From an uncultured Bacteroidota bacterium (GTDB lineage Bacteria > Bacteroidota > Bacteroidia > Chitinophagales > Chitinophagaceae): a stretch of 47,763 nt of DNA. Below, piece by piece: positions 17,238 through 26,321 of the stretch. How positions within the stretch are numbered: position 1 is the first letter of the stretch; every line of letters begins with the position of its first letter. Below the pieces are notes generated by a model. That model made no database searches and had not been told where the DNA came from. It saw only the letters and a program-made list of their open reading frames with translations. Made by a program: the position numbers and the translations under genes. Location: NCBI GenBank assembly GCA_903887415.1, contig CAISPO010000052.1, forward strand, positions 1 to 47,763. The letters run 5' to 3'.

Positions 17238-17894
17238 ATGAGAAAATTATTATCAATAGTAGCGCTCGGAGTAGTTTGTTTTGCCTCACAGCCTGCCATA
17301 GCGCAGAACGATGCCAAAGCAAAAACAGTGCTCGATGGGGTAAGCAAAAAAGTAACTGCCCTGAAGTCGCTGAAAGCAGACTTCTCCATAAACCTTACCG
17401 GCGGAAAAGGCGGAAAAACAACCGACTCAAAAAAAGGCAGCCTTACCCTCAAAGGACAAAAATACCATGTATTCATCAGCGGCCAGGAAGTTATCTGCGA
17501 CAACAAGACAGTATGGACCTACACTAAAGAAACAAAAGAGGTATCAGTAAACAATTACAACCCGACAGAGCAAACCATTTCGCCCGCTAAGTTGCTCACC
17601 AACTTCTGGGACAAGGAATACAAATACAGCTACAAAGGCAGCCGCAAAGAAAACGGCAAAGACTGCGACATAATAGAACTCGTACCCACAGACTCAAAGA
17701 AACAGTTCAGCAAAATAGAACTTGCCATAGACAAGTCAACATCGCTCATCGCAGGCGGCAGCTACTGGGAGAAAAACGGCAACAAATACCAGATCGTTGT
17801 CTCCAACTGCGTGACCAACAAAGACGTACCAGACACTTATTTCACCTGGAACGCAAAAGAGCACCCCGGTGTGGAGACAGTAGATCTTCGATAA
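17238..17894 (+). CDS. lolA: LolA-like outer-membrane lipoprotein chaperone
   Basis: 218 aa. Signal peptide LLSIVALGVVCFASQPAIAQ, then a LolA-type half-barrel. VSKKVTALKSLKADFSINL and GSLTLKGQKYHVFISGQEVICDNKTVWTYTKE resemble the start of LolA, where hydrophobic residues line the lipid pocket. LolA carries lipoproteins across the periplasm from LolCDE to the outer membrane. The gene follows ftsK after 215 bp and ends in a terminator. A weak promoter-like TACCTTCG at 17187-17194 suggests it can be expressed separately. Confidence 0.88.
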   Translation: MRKLLSIVALGVVCFASQPAIAQNDAKAKTVLDGVSKKVTALKSLKADFSINLTGGKGGKTTDSKKGSLTLKGQKYHVFISGQEVICDNKTVWTYTKETKEVSVNNYNPTEQTISPAKLLTNFWDKEYKYSYKGSRKENGKDCDIIELVPTDSKKQFSKIELAIDKSTSLIAGGSYWEKNGNKYQIVVSNCVTNKDVPDTYFTWNAKEHPGVETVDLR

Positions 17895-17915
17895 AAGGAA
17901 AAAACTTTATTGGTG

Positions 17916-17940
17916 AAGAGACCGAGAGGTCTCTTTTTTA
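17916..17940 (+). terminator. Terminator after lolA
   Basis: AAGAGACC and GGTCTCTT pair around a GAGA tetraloop, then a run of T. It lies 22 bp beyond the lolA stop. Confidence 0.88.
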
Positions 17941-18106
17941 TTTTGCACCATGAACACTTTGCTCGAGAAGGATACACGTAAAACTGATGGATGGAAATAA
18001 TGCTGTAAGCAATGACAAAAATTTATTTGCCAAAACATTTAGCAAAAATATTTTTGTCAAAAAAAGGTCAACATAGATTTTACCATAAACCCAATAAGCA
18101 ATTCGT

Positions 18107-18138
18107 CTTGGCTTGCATTACATCACAATGTACCTTTG
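18107..18138 (+). promoter_or_regulatory. Orphan promoter, TTG-N21-TACCTTTG
   Basis: TTG at 18107-18109, a 21-bp spacer and TACCTTTG at 18131-18138 match the Bacteroidota consensus. No gene lies downstream on this strand before pgk, which is encoded on the other strand. Confidence 0.5.
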
Positions 18139-18173
18139 TGCCGAAATTAAGCCTTTTCAGGCCATTCACTCCC

Positions 18174-18181
18174 TAACTTTG
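18174..18181 (+). promoter_or_regulatory. Second orphan -7 box TAACTTTG
   Basis: TAACTTTG followed by GCGCCC fits the -7 consensus with the common G/C-rich start. It would read rightward into the region with the TGGGGCAT motifs. Confidence 0.4.
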
Positions 18182-18299
18182 CGCCCTTTACCGCCTGCCC
18201 CGCAAATGCTGGGTGAACCAATAAAATGCGGGAATAACGAGAAGAAACAGTAAATCGGTAAATCACGGCTAATCTGAGGTTTAGACAAGTGGAGCACGA

Positions 18300-18620
18300 T
18301 GGGGCATTTTGGGGCATGAAATCTCCCACGCCGGTTGAACACGCTGAACAATATCACGAGCAACTGCCGACTGAAAACTGCTGACTGCGATGCCCCACAT
18401 GGGGCGCAAACGGGACATCGACTAATACATAAACCACTAGAAATAAATCACTTGCAATTCTAAAATGCCCCATATTGCTTCATTTTTTATTTATCAGTAA
18501 GTGGGGCATCATCAAAACCGGCTTTTTGCAATAAACGGACAAGAGAATTCATCAAAAATCGAATACCCCATTTTTAACACAATAAAAAAAGTTGGGGCAT
18601 AGCCGCTCCAGCCTACCCCA
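18300..18620. repeat. Cluster of TGGGGCAT motifs in both orientations
   Basis: Exact TGGGGCAT or its complement ATGCCCCA occurs at 18300, 18310, 18390, 18465, 18502 and 18593. Near matches occur at 18400 (TGGGGCGC), 18563 (ATACCCCA) and 18614 (TACCCCA). Spacing is irregular, so this is not a tandem array; it looks more like a set of protein-binding or recognition sites. Confidence 0.55.
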
Positions 18621-18675
18621 ACCAATCATTTACAGATTAACTCCCGACTATCTACTAAATACTATCTACTAATTA

Positions 18676-18710
18676 CTCGCGAACTCAAGACTTATGACTC
18701 ACGACTTAAT
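18676..18710 (+). repeat. Dispersed intergenic repeat, copy B, overlapping the pgk stop
   Basis: TCGCGAACTCAAGA followed by CTTATGACTCACGACTTA. The last codons and TGA stop of pgk (minus strand, stop at 18699-18701) lie inside the repeat. Confidence 0.65.
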
Positions 18711-19910
18711 AGCCGCGATCCCGGGAAGTTCTTTCCCCTCAAAATATTCCAGCATGGCCCCGCCACCGGTGGACACATAACTTACCTTATCAGCCAGGTG
18801 GAACTTATTAACTGCAGCCACACTGTCTCCCCCACCAACAAGAGAGAAGGCTCCGTGGGCAGTAGCTTCCACTACAGCTTCAGCAATAGCCTTTGTGCCA
18901 TGCTGAAATTTATCCATTTCAAATACGCCCATCGGGCCATTCCAGAGAATAGTTTTTGATTCACAGATAACTTTTTTAAAATGGGCTATTGCCATCTGGC
19001 CAATGTCCAGGCCCATCCAGCCCGCAGGTATCTCGCTGCTGACGGCGGAAGAAGTATTTGCATCCGCTGCAAATTTATCGGCAATGATACTATCGGTAGG
19101 GAGGTGGATGCAAACGCCTTTTTCATCGGCCTTTTTCAGCAGGTCCAGCGCCATATCCAGCCGGTCGTCTTCGCAAAGGGAATTACCTATCTGGCCACCT
19201 TCTGCCTTGAAGAAAGTATATGCCATACCGCCGCCTATGATGATGTCGGTAGCTTTATCCAGCAGGTTCTCAATGATTAGTATCTTATCAGATACCTTGG
19301 CGCCGCCAATGATGGCAGTAAACGGCCGTTTGTTGTTGTGCATCACTTCTTCGGCAGCTTTTACTTCGCCTTCCATCAGCAAGCCAAAGATCTTTTTATC
19401 GCCGGGGAAAAACTGGGCAATAACGGCTGTAGAAGCATGTGCGCGGTGAGCAGTACCAAAGGCGTCGTTCACATATACGTCGCCCAGCGTCGACAGCTGT
19501 TCAGCAAAATCCTTGTCGCCCTTTTCTTCCTGCTTGTAGTAGCGTAGGTTCTCCAGCAGCAGCACCTGGCCGGGCTTTAAGTCTTTCGCCTTTTGTGCGG
19601 CACCTTCACTGATACAATCATCAGCAAACTCAACCGGGCACCCTAACAATGTTGAAAGATGGGCAACAATGGGCTTCAAAGAAAAATCTGCCAGGGTAAG
19701 GTTGGGCTTCTTTTCTATATCCTTCAGCGGGCGGCCCCAATGGCTCATCAGTATCACGCTGCCGCCATCGGCCAGCACTTTTTTTATGGTGGGCAATGCG
19801 CCGCGTATGCGCGTATCATCAGTGATCTCGCCATTCTTAATGGGCACATTAAAATCAACGCGTATCAGCGCTTTCTGGCCTTTGAAGTCGTGTGTGGAGA
19901 AGGTGGACAT
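18699..19910 (-). CDS. pgk: Phosphoglycerate kinase
   Basis: 403 aa, full length. It catalyses the transfer of phosphate between 1,3-bisphosphoglycerate and ADP in glycolysis, in the cytoplasm. Family motifs include [21 protein letters not shown] at the substrate site, LMSHWGRP, the [13 protein letters not shown] loop, [22 protein letters not shown] and the C-terminal nucleotide motif [12 protein letters not shown]. gapA lies upstream on the same strand, but a hairpin with a T-rich tail separates them, so co-transcription may be partial. The two C-terminal residues (KS) and the stop codon are encoded by a dispersed repeat. Confidence 0.97.
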   Translation of the reverse strand: MSTFSTHDFKGQKALIRVDFNVPIKNGEITDDTRIRGALPTIKKVLADGGSVILMSHWGRPLKDIEKKPNLTLADFSLKPIVAHLSTLLGCPVEFADDCISEGAAQKAKDLKPGQVLLLENLRYYKQEEKGDKDFAEQLSTLGDVYVNDAFGTAHRAHASTAVIAQFFPGDKKIFGLLMEGEVKAAEEVMHNNKRPFTAIIGGAKVSDKILIIENLLDKATDIIIGGGMAYTFFKAEGGQIGNSLCEDDRLDMALDLLKKADEKGVCIHLPTDSIIADKFAADANTSSAVSSEIPAGWMGLDIGQMAIAHFKKVICESKTILWNGPMGVFEMDKFQHGTKAIAEAVVEATAHGAFSLVGGGDSVAAVNKFHLADKVSYVSTGGGAMLEYFEGKELPGIAAIKS

Positions 19911-19980
19911 ATATATAAACTAAGGTTAAAAGTCGAAAATAAAAAAGTATAGGTTCCGGTAGTCTGCTATTTACAGGGTA

Positions 19981-20010
19981 AAAATAATAAAACCCGCATT
20001 ACTACGCGGG
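19981..20010 (-). terminator. Terminator after gapA
   Basis: On the minus strand CCCGC and GCGGG pair with an 8-nt loop, followed by TTTTATTATTTT. It lies about 25 bp past the gapA stop and before pgk. Confidence 0.7.
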
Positions 20011-20035
20011 CTTTATCTGAATATAACTTAGTGAC

Positions 20036-21100
<1,065 letters not shown>

Positions 21101-21102
21101 TT

Positions 21103-21160
21103 AGTCATAAGTCGTAACCTGTCGGCAGGCAGGTCTTAAGTCATAAGTCTGTGAGTAAGC
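21103..21160 (-). repeat. Dispersed intergenic repeat, copy C (reverse)
   Basis: Read on the minus strand: ACTCACAGACTTATGACTTA, then AGACCTGCCTGCCGACAG, then GTTACGACTTATGACT. It shares with copy A both the CTTATGACT core and the GCCTGCC and GTTACGACT tail. It lies between mltG and gapA. Confidence 0.6.
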
Positions 21161-21184
21161 GGGGCAGCAACTACTCAACACCTC

Positions 21185-22222
21185 TTAGTGAATCCCCCTC
21201 GCATTCAGCGCCTGCTGATAGGCATGGGCATTCTTCAGTTGCTCATCATAAGTGGATGCGAAATTGGAATACCCGCTAAAGTCTTCCTTGGCGCAGAAGT
21301 AGAGATAAGTGGTCTTGGGAGCCTGCAGCACAGCCTCTATGGAGCTTGTTGAAGGAGTGCATATAGGGCCGGGTGGCAGGCCTTCATATAGATATGTATT
21401 GTAAGGCGAGGTATTCTGCAACATCTCCCCTGCCACCCTGCGAATGGTAAAGTCCCCAACAGCAAACTTCACCGTAGGGTCTGCCTGCAGCTTCATGCCT
21501 TTGTGCAGCCGGTTTATATATACACTGGCTATTTTGGGCTTATCATCATTAATATTGGTCTCCTCGTCCACTATCGAGGCTATGGTTATAGTTTGTGTGG
21601 GCGTAAAACCCTGGTTGCGTGCCTGATCTTTGCGGGTGGCATCCCAGAAGCGGGCATAGTTTTTCTCTATTTTCCGGTATGCCTTATCCGCAGTGATGTT
21701 CCAGAAAAAGTCATAAGTATCCGGCATCACTGTACACATTACCGTATTCGTATCCACCCCGAATTGAGACAGGTAATCTTTATCCTGGAATAGCTGCTGC
21801 AGGGAGTTTGAGTCTGCTTCAAGATTGGTAGAGAGCAGCGCAATAAAGTCTTTCTTTGTGCGCAATTTATTGATCACCAGCTTCACAGGCGTTTGCCTGC
21901 CAGACCTCAGCAGCCGTATGATATCATAATTGCTCATGCCGTCTTTGATATGGTATTTGCCTGGATGAATATGCGCCGGGAGTTTTGCCCATCCTGCCAG
22001 CATATTGAAGCTGGCCATATCGCTTATAAATCCGTCATCCTGCAAGGTTGACTTTAGCCGGTCATAATTTGAGCCGGTATGTATATACAGAAACTCTCCT
22101 TGCTTAAAGGTCCCGGTATTGGGGCCAAAAATTTTTGAGCCGGCAAACAACAGTACGGCCGTTATAACGATCAGTATATATAGCCCTATACGCGACTTCT
22201 TCTTTTTCTTTACTGCTGCCAT
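21185..22222 (-). CDS. mltG: Endolytic murein transglycosylase MltG
   Basis: 345 aa. MltG cuts nascent peptidoglycan strands in the periplasm. A lysine-rich N-terminus (KKKKKSR) and one membrane helix (about residues 12-28) anchor it in the inner membrane. A LysM-like region follows, then the YceG catalytic fold with IASIVDEETN. Glu221 sits at the position of the invariant Glu in the SIVxxE motif. Then come KIASVYINRLHKGMKLQADP, YNTYLYEGLPPGPICTPS and a YLYFCAKED motif, all conserved in the family. Length is typical. Confidence 0.94.
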   Translation of the reverse strand: MAAVKKKKKSRIGLYILIVITAVLLFAGSKIFGPNTGTFKQGEFLYIHTGSNYDRLKSTLQDDGFISDMASFNMLAGWAKLPAHIHPGKYHIKDGMSNYDIIRLLRSGRQTPVKLVINKLRTKKDFIALLSTNLEADSNSLQQLFQDKDYLSQFGVDTNTVMCTVMPDTYDFFWNITADKAYRKIEKNYARFWDATRKDQARNQGFTPTQTITIASIVDEETNINDDKPKIASVYINRLHKGMKLQADPTVKFAVGDFTIRRVAGEMLQNTSPYNTYLYEGLPPGPICTPSTSSIEAVLQAPKTTYLYFCAKEDFSGYSNFASTYDEQLKNAHAYQQALNARGIH

Positions 22223-22382
22223 AATCTAAAGCAAGATAAGCTGAAAAGTTGATAGAATTTACCGGGCAATCCCATCGAGCGGGCTGTTAAACCCATATTA
22301 AAAATATTTTTCTAATAGATGGATTTAAACCATGGCACGACATTTTTATCTTACTTATGTATCACCAAAAAACAAAAATGTT

Positions 22383-22679
22383 ATGCGAAACATTAAGAGA
22401 ACGCTGCTAGTACTGGCTATTGCGCTTACCACAAGCGCTTACACCAGTAATGCCCAGATCGTGGTAAATGTAAGGCCGGAACGGCCGCATGTGGAGCGCA
22501 TTGCCGCCCCTAGCCCTCGTCATGTATGGATTGATGAGGAATGGGAACCACGTGGCGGCGCCTATGTATTTGTTGGCGGCCACTGGGCCGAGCCGCCACA
22601 CCCACGTGCCGCCTGGGTACCAGGCCATTGGGTTCAAAAACCACGTGGCTGGGTATGGAAACCAGGGCATTGGCGCTAA
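22383..22679 (+). CDS. Small exported WXXGXW-repeat protein
   Basis: 98 aa, starting at MRNIKRTLLVLAIAL; an upstream in-frame ATG at 22332 would place 17 extra residues before the signal peptide and is unlikely. After the signal peptide (cleavage near SNAQ) the protein carries WIDEEWEPRGG, GGHWAEPP, AAWVPGHW and GWVWKPGHW. This tryptophan pattern fits the YXWGXW/WXXGXW repeat family. Such proteins are secreted or periplasmic with no known biochemical role. It is rich in Pro, Trp and Arg. A strong hairpin follows the stop. Confidence 0.8.
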   Translation: MRNIKRTLLVLAIALTTSAYTSNAQIVVNVRPERPHVERIAAPSPRHVWIDEEWEPRGGAYVFVGGHWAEPPHPRAAWVPGHWVQKPRGWVWKPGHWR

Positions 22680-22704
22680 GAAGTCAGATAACAATTACAA
22701 TGAA

Positions 22705-22738
22705 AAAGCCTTCCGGTTCTGCCGGAAGGCTTTCATTC
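22705..22738. terminator. Bidirectional terminator between the WXXGXW gene and tRNA-Phe
   Basis: AAAGCCTTCCGG and CCGGAAGGCTTT form perfect 12-bp arms with a 5-nt loop (22705-22733). The A and T flanks allow termination on both strands. Confidence 0.85.
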
Positions 22739-22742
22739 GTGC

Positions 22743-22818
22743 TGGTGGTGCGAGAGGGAGTTGAACCCCCGACACAAGGATTTTCAGTCCTTTGCTCTAC
22801 CAACTGAGCTATCGCACC
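22743..22818 (-). tRNA. tRNA-Phe (GAA) with encoded CCA
   Basis: Full cloverleaf on the minus strand. Acceptor arms are GGTGCGA and TCGCACC, the D arm is GCTC/GAGC around AGTTGGTA, and the anticodon stem is AAGGA/TCCTT with loop CTGAAAA. The T arm carries TTCAACT. The anticodon GAA reads phenylalanine codons. The discriminator A is followed by a genomically encoded CCA. The mature body without CCA is 73 nt (22746-22818). Confidence 0.97.
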
Positions 22819-22868
22819 CTTTGTTTTGGGAGTGCGAAAATAGGATTAATTCGTGATTAACCAAAAAG

Positions 22869-23696
22869 CTACATTATTTTTCTTTTCAGCCACGCGCGGA
22901 ATGTTTCCCACGGCATATCCCCCGGATCTTTTAGTAAGCCTGTGTATGGCGTACCACGCCGTATGTAATATTTACTAAACGCCGACTGATTGATACCCCA
23001 CTTCATCAGGAACTGCTTGCGGCCATTGTTCTTTTTTATCCGTAGCGTTGACTTGGACTGAAAATGATATACCCTGCTTTGGCCCAAGCCTTTAAAAACG
23101 CGGCACCCTGCATACCACATCTTCATGGCAAAATCGTCGTCGCTGCTTACACCGGGGCTCAGCTCTATGCTATAGCCTCCCGTTATGAGCCAGTATTTAC
23201 GATGTACTATAGTTGGCGGCCAGGTTGCGCCCGTCCAGTCGGGCTTGTCAAATGTGTTACACTCTTTCAGTAACAGGCTTTCATTAAATGTCTCGATGGT
23301 CTTGCCATAATCCCTTACTATAACGCATGGGTTATTATGGTCTGTAGGTTCAATCATTGTGCTGGAGAACATGAAATTGTCCGTATCCAGCTTCTTTATT
23401 TCATCGGCTATGCAGGTATCCCAGCCGGGGCACAAATACATATCATCATTCATATACACAATATAGTCTTGTGTGGCGAGGCCCCCGGCCTCGTTCACAG
23501 CTTTACAGATGCCTGCATTGTCTTTGGTATGCGAAAAATCAAGCCCTTCGTCCTTTGCCCATTGCAGCGTTCCATCGCTGCCATCATTAATGTGCAGTAT
23601 CACCTGGTGGCTGAATGCCGAGTTCTTCCGGATGCTCTCCACGCACAGTTTTACAAAATCAATATTATTCCAGGTGGGTATGATGATCGAGAACAT
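22869..23696 (-). CDS. Family 2 glycosyltransferase
   Basis: 275 aa. GT-A fold: FSIIIPTWNNIDFVKLCVESI at the N-terminus, HINDGSDGTLQWAKD for nucleotide binding, DNAGICKAVNEA, and an acidic metal-site motif YMNDDMYLCPGW near residue 95. A later GVSSDDDFAMKMWYAG resembles the catalytic-base region. It has no membrane helix and is probably cytoplasmic or peripheral. Sugar donor and acceptor cannot be inferred. No other glycan-synthesis gene is adjacent. Confidence 0.88.
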   Translation of the reverse strand: MFSIIIPTWNNIDFVKLCVESIRKNSAFSHQVILHINDGSDGTLQWAKDEGLDFSHTKDNAGICKAVNEAGGLATQDYIVYMNDDMYLCPGWDTCIADEIKKLDTDNFMFSSTMIEPTDHNNPCVIVRDYGKTIETFNESLLLKECNTFDKPDWTGATWPPTIVHRKYWLITGGYSIELSPGVSSDDDFAMKMWYAGCRVFKGLGQSRVYHFQSKSTLRIKKNNGRKQFLMKWGINQSAFSKYYIRRGTPYTGLLKDPGDMPWETFRAWLKRKIM

Positions 23697-23721
23697 TATG
23701 CCGGAAGTTTTGAGGCGATGC

Positions 23722-23729
23722 CAAAAGTA
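23722..23729 (-). promoter_or_regulatory. Possible -7 box TACTTTTG for the glycosyltransferase
   Basis: On the minus strand TACTTTTG fits TAnnTTTG and lies 25 bp before the start codon. No correctly spaced -33 element was found. Confidence 0.35.
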
Positions 23730-23819
23730 AGAAACTTAAACTCGATTTTTGCGACCGCAACATTGTCGAGTTAAAAACACAGCTAAACATCGTATATTTA
23801 GAAAAGTAAATCACAAGGC

Positions 23820-24440
23820 ATGTTATTGCAGATACATCCCGTAGATCCGCAGCCGCGCTATATAAGTATGGTAGTAGATTGCCTTCTTGGCGGCGGTGTG
23901 GTTATTTATCCCACAGATACCATTTACGGAATAGGCTGCAATATATTTAATGCAGACGCGATTGCGCGTATCGCACGTATAAAGAACGTTGACGTCAAGA
24001 AAGCCCAGTTCTCCTTTATATGCAGCGACCTGAGCCATCTCAGCGATTATGCCAAAAGCGTTGACACGCCCGTTTTCCGGTTGCTAAAAGCCGCACTGCC
24101 TGGGCCATACACGTTTATCCTGCAGGCGAGCAAGCAAGTGCCCAAACAACTCAAAACAAAAAAAGACACCGTTGGTATCCGTATCCCGGACAATAAGATA
24201 TGCAATATGATCGTGAGCCAGCTTGGGCACCCGCTCATGAGCGCATCGCTGCCAATGGATGGCGATGTGGAATATTTCACTGACCCGGAGCAGATGTATG
24301 AGCGTTTTGGCAAGCTGGTAGATATTGTCATTGATGGCGGCATGGGGCATATACTTTCGTCAACCGTTATTGACTGTACCGGCGGAGAACCCACGTTGAT
24401 ACGGGAAGGAGCAGGTGCATGGGAAAAGTTGATCGGTTGA
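23820..24440 (+). CDS. Sua5/YciO/YrdC-family L-threonylcarbamoyladenylate synthase
   Basis: 206 aa, a single YrdC-type domain without the C-terminal Sua5 domain. Family motifs: GGGVVIYPTDTIYGIGCN, then RIKNVDVKKAQFSFICSDLS, ALPGPYTFIL, and TVGIRIPDN. The enzyme makes threonylcarbamoyl-AMP from threonine, bicarbonate and ATP for the t6A modification of tRNAs that read ANN codons. The spacing resembles the YciO branch, whose role is less certain than that of TsaC. A 7-bp hairpin (CCTCTCC/GGAGAGG at 24452-24468) follows the stop but lacks a T tract. Confidence 0.87.
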   Translation: MLLQIHPVDPQPRYISMVVDCLLGGGVVIYPTDTIYGIGCNIFNADAIARIARIKNVDVKKAQFSFICSDLSHLSDYAKSVDTPVFRLLKAALPGPYTFILQASKQVPKQLKTKKDTVGIRIPDNKICNMIVSQLGHPLMSASLPMDGDVEYFTDPEQMYERFGKLVDIVIDGGMGHILSSTVIDCTGGEPTLIREGAGAWEKLIG

Positions 24441-24526
24441 AGACCTCCCGGCCTCTCCGAAGGAGAGGAGGTGTTGAGCAGGCATATTGCACGCTTTTTA
24501 TTTACTTTGCAGCTTAAATTTCCTAA

Positions 24527-25408
24527 ATGAAGCACGCATACATTTTCCCTGGACAGGGTGCACAATTTCCTGGTATGGGCAAGGCGCTCTATGAGCAAAG
24601 CCAACTCGCGAAAGAATATTTTGAGCAGGCAAATGAAATACTGGGCTTCCGGATAACAGACATTATGTTTGGCGGCACAGAAGATCAGTTGAAACAAACT
24701 AATGTAACCCAGCCCGCTATTTTCCTTCATTCTGTGATCCGGTTTGAAACCACTCCTGACTTGTTGCCGGACATGGTGGCCGGGCATTCGCTGGGCGAGC
24801 TTTCCGCACTTATCGCCAATAAGGTTTTATCATTTGAAGATGGGCTGCGCCTCGTAGCAAAGCGCGCAGCAGCCATGCAACGAGCCTGCGAGATCAACCC
24901 ATCCACTATGGCAGCGGTGCTTGGGCTCGATGATGCAAAAGTGGAAGAGATATGTAAAGAGTTTACTGATGAAGTGGTGGTAGCGGCCAATTACAACTGC
25001 CCTGGCCAGCTTGTTATAAGCGGCAGCAATGAGGGAGTAAGGCTGGCTTGTAAAAAAATGAAAGCTGCGGGTGCAAAACGCGCTTTGATACTACCGGTAG
25101 GCGGAGCCTTCCACTCCCCACTTATGGAGCCTGCACGACAGGAACTGGAGGACGCGATTGCAGCCACGCACTTTGGCAACCCTACCTGCCCAGTGTATCA
25201 GAACGTGGATGCAAGCCCTTACATTGACCCCAATATGATAAAGGAAAATCTTATCAACCAACTCACCTCGCCAGTGCGCTGGACGCAGACAGTTCAGAAA
25301 ATGACAGAGAACGGCTGTACACATTTTACAGAAGTAGGGCCGGGCAACGTATTACAGGGATTAGTAAAGAAAATAGTGAAGGATGTGATGGTTGATGGGA
25401 TGAACTAA
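24527..25408 (+). CDS. fabD: Malonyl-CoA:ACP transacylase FabD
   Basis: 293 aa, standard length. It loads malonyl groups onto acyl carrier protein for fatty acid synthesis. FPGQGAQFPGMGKALYEQ is at the start. The nucleophile Ser88 lies in the elbow VAGHSLGELSALI, and the catalytic His196 in GGAFHSPLMEPAR. LRLVAKRAAAMQ contributes the conserved Arg, and the C-terminal FTEVGPGNVLQGLVKK is typical. It stands apart from other fab genes; a Fic gene follows after 53 bp and may be co-transcribed. Confidence 0.97.
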   Translation: MKHAYIFPGQGAQFPGMGKALYEQSQLAKEYFEQANEILGFRITDIMFGGTEDQLKQTNVTQPAIFLHSVIRFETTPDLLPDMVAGHSLGELSALIANKVLSFEDGLRLVAKRAAAMQRACEINPSTMAAVLGLDDAKVEEICKEFTDEVVVAANYNCPGQLVISGSNEGVRLACKKMKAAGAKRALILPVGGAFHSPLMEPARQELEDAIAATHFGNPTCPVYQNVDASPYIDPNMIKENLINQLTSPVRWTQTVQKMTENGCTHFTEVGPGNVLQGLVKKIVKDVMVDGMN

Positions 25409-25461
25409 ACTGCACCTAAAAGAAATATTGCTTTATCCTGTAATTCTGCAAACTCATCGCC

Positions 25462-26250
25462 TTGAGCATAAAACTGAACATTGTACCCAACGAGTTGCTG
25501 GCCATGTATAGCCAGCGAATGGAGACGGGCGTGCAAGAGCGGTTTGTGGCACTGAGCGATAGTGAATTAAGTATGGCAACCTTTAGCTTTTACACCTCGG
25601 TATCTGCGGTATTTTCATCAAAGATAGAAGGAGAGCCTATTGACCTGGACTCGTATATAAAACATAAACGCCTGGGCGCACATTTTCTGCCAGATTATAC
25701 CCGTAAGATTGACGACCTGTATGAGGCCTACATTTTTGCACAGCAGCATAAACTAAACAAGGCAAACCTTCTTCATGCCCATGCGTTGCTTACCCGGAAT
25801 ATCTTACAAAAAGGCCAGCAAGGAAAAATACGCGCCGGAAATATGTTTGTGATCACACAGGATGGGAAAATAGAGTATGTAGCTGCAGCGCCAGACCGTG
25901 TAAAGGCCGAAATGGAAGCCCTGTACCAGGATATAGCCACCCTCCTGAAAAGTGAACTGAGCTTTAATGAGGTTCTTTTTTACGCTGCCATGCTCCACCT
26001 TGTGTTTGTAAAAATACATCCGTTTGAGGATGGTAATGGCCGGACCTCGCGCCTCCTTGAAAAGTGGTTTATAGCGCAAAAGCTGGGGCCGAAGGCATGG
26101 TTCATACAATCAGAAAAGAATTATTACGACCAGCACCAGGCCTATTATAGTAACATCAGGAGGCTTGGACTGGAATATGATACGCTCGATTATACCCAAG
26201 CTTTACCGTTCACTCTCATGTTGCCTCAATCTATACAAGAGAAAAAATAG
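25462..26250 (+). CDS. Fic-domain protein (AMPylase type) with N-terminal inhibitory motif
   Basis: 262 aa from a TTG start; the first ATG, at 25504, would give 248 aa. The Fic core motif HPFEDGNGRTSR is complete at residues 186-197, including the catalytic His and the GNGR anion-binding residues. Such proteins usually transfer AMP from ATP to a hydroxyl on a target protein. SSKIEG at residues 52-57 fits the (S/T)xxxE(G/N) inhibitory motif in an N-terminal helix, so this is a class II, self-inhibited Fic. No separate antitoxin gene is adjacent, in line with built-in inhibition. The target is unknown. Confidence 0.9.
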   Translation: MSIKLNIVPNELLAMYSQRMETGVQERFVALSDSELSMATFSFYTSVSAVFSSKIEGEPIDLDSYIKHKRLGAHFLPDYTRKIDDLYEAYIFAQQHKLNKANLLHAHALLTRNILQKGQQGKIRAGNMFVITQDGKIEYVAAAPDRVKAEMEALYQDIATLLKSELSFNEVLFYAAMLHLVFVKIHPFEDGNGRTSRLLEKWFIAQKLGPKAWFIQSEKNYYDQHQAYYSNIRRLGLEYDTLDYTQALPFTLMLPQSIQEKK

Positions 26251-26266
26251 GAGGAAATGTACACAA

Positions 26267-26296
26267 AAAAAGAGACCGCCAGGCGATCTCTTTTTA
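26267..26296. terminator. Bidirectional terminator between the fic gene and the convergent T9SS gene
   Basis: AAAAAGAGA and TCTCTTTTT flank an inner CGC/GCG stem with loop CAG. A and T tracts on both sides suit both converging genes. Confidence 0.85.
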
Positions 26297-26321
26297 GATT
26301 ATTCGTAAGGAATTTCAGCCA

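Larger units (their letters stand above)
17941..18698. other. ~760-bp region without a convincing gene
   Basis: Stop codons break every frame into short pieces. The longest small reading frames (about 60 codons on the minus strand near 18147-18363) have no recognisable motif or family. Two promoter-like boxes point rightward at 18131 and 18174, and TGGGGCAT-type motifs cluster at 18300-18620. The region may hold a noncoding RNA, a regulatory array or a decayed gene. Confidence 0.5.

Noticed and set aside
18147-18363. Two overlapping minus-strand frames of about 60 codons in the gene-free region
   Set aside because: No motif, signal or supported start. They may be chance frames, so the region is described as unassigned instead.
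24452-24468. CCTCTCC/GGAGAGG hairpin after the Sua5-like gene as a terminator
   Set aside because: It has no T tract on either strand, so it is more likely an intergenic palindrome than a Rho-independent terminator.
24047-24787. 246-codon minus-strand frame across the Sua5-like and fabD genes
   Set aside because: It lies antisense to two well-supported genes and its product has no recognisable motif.
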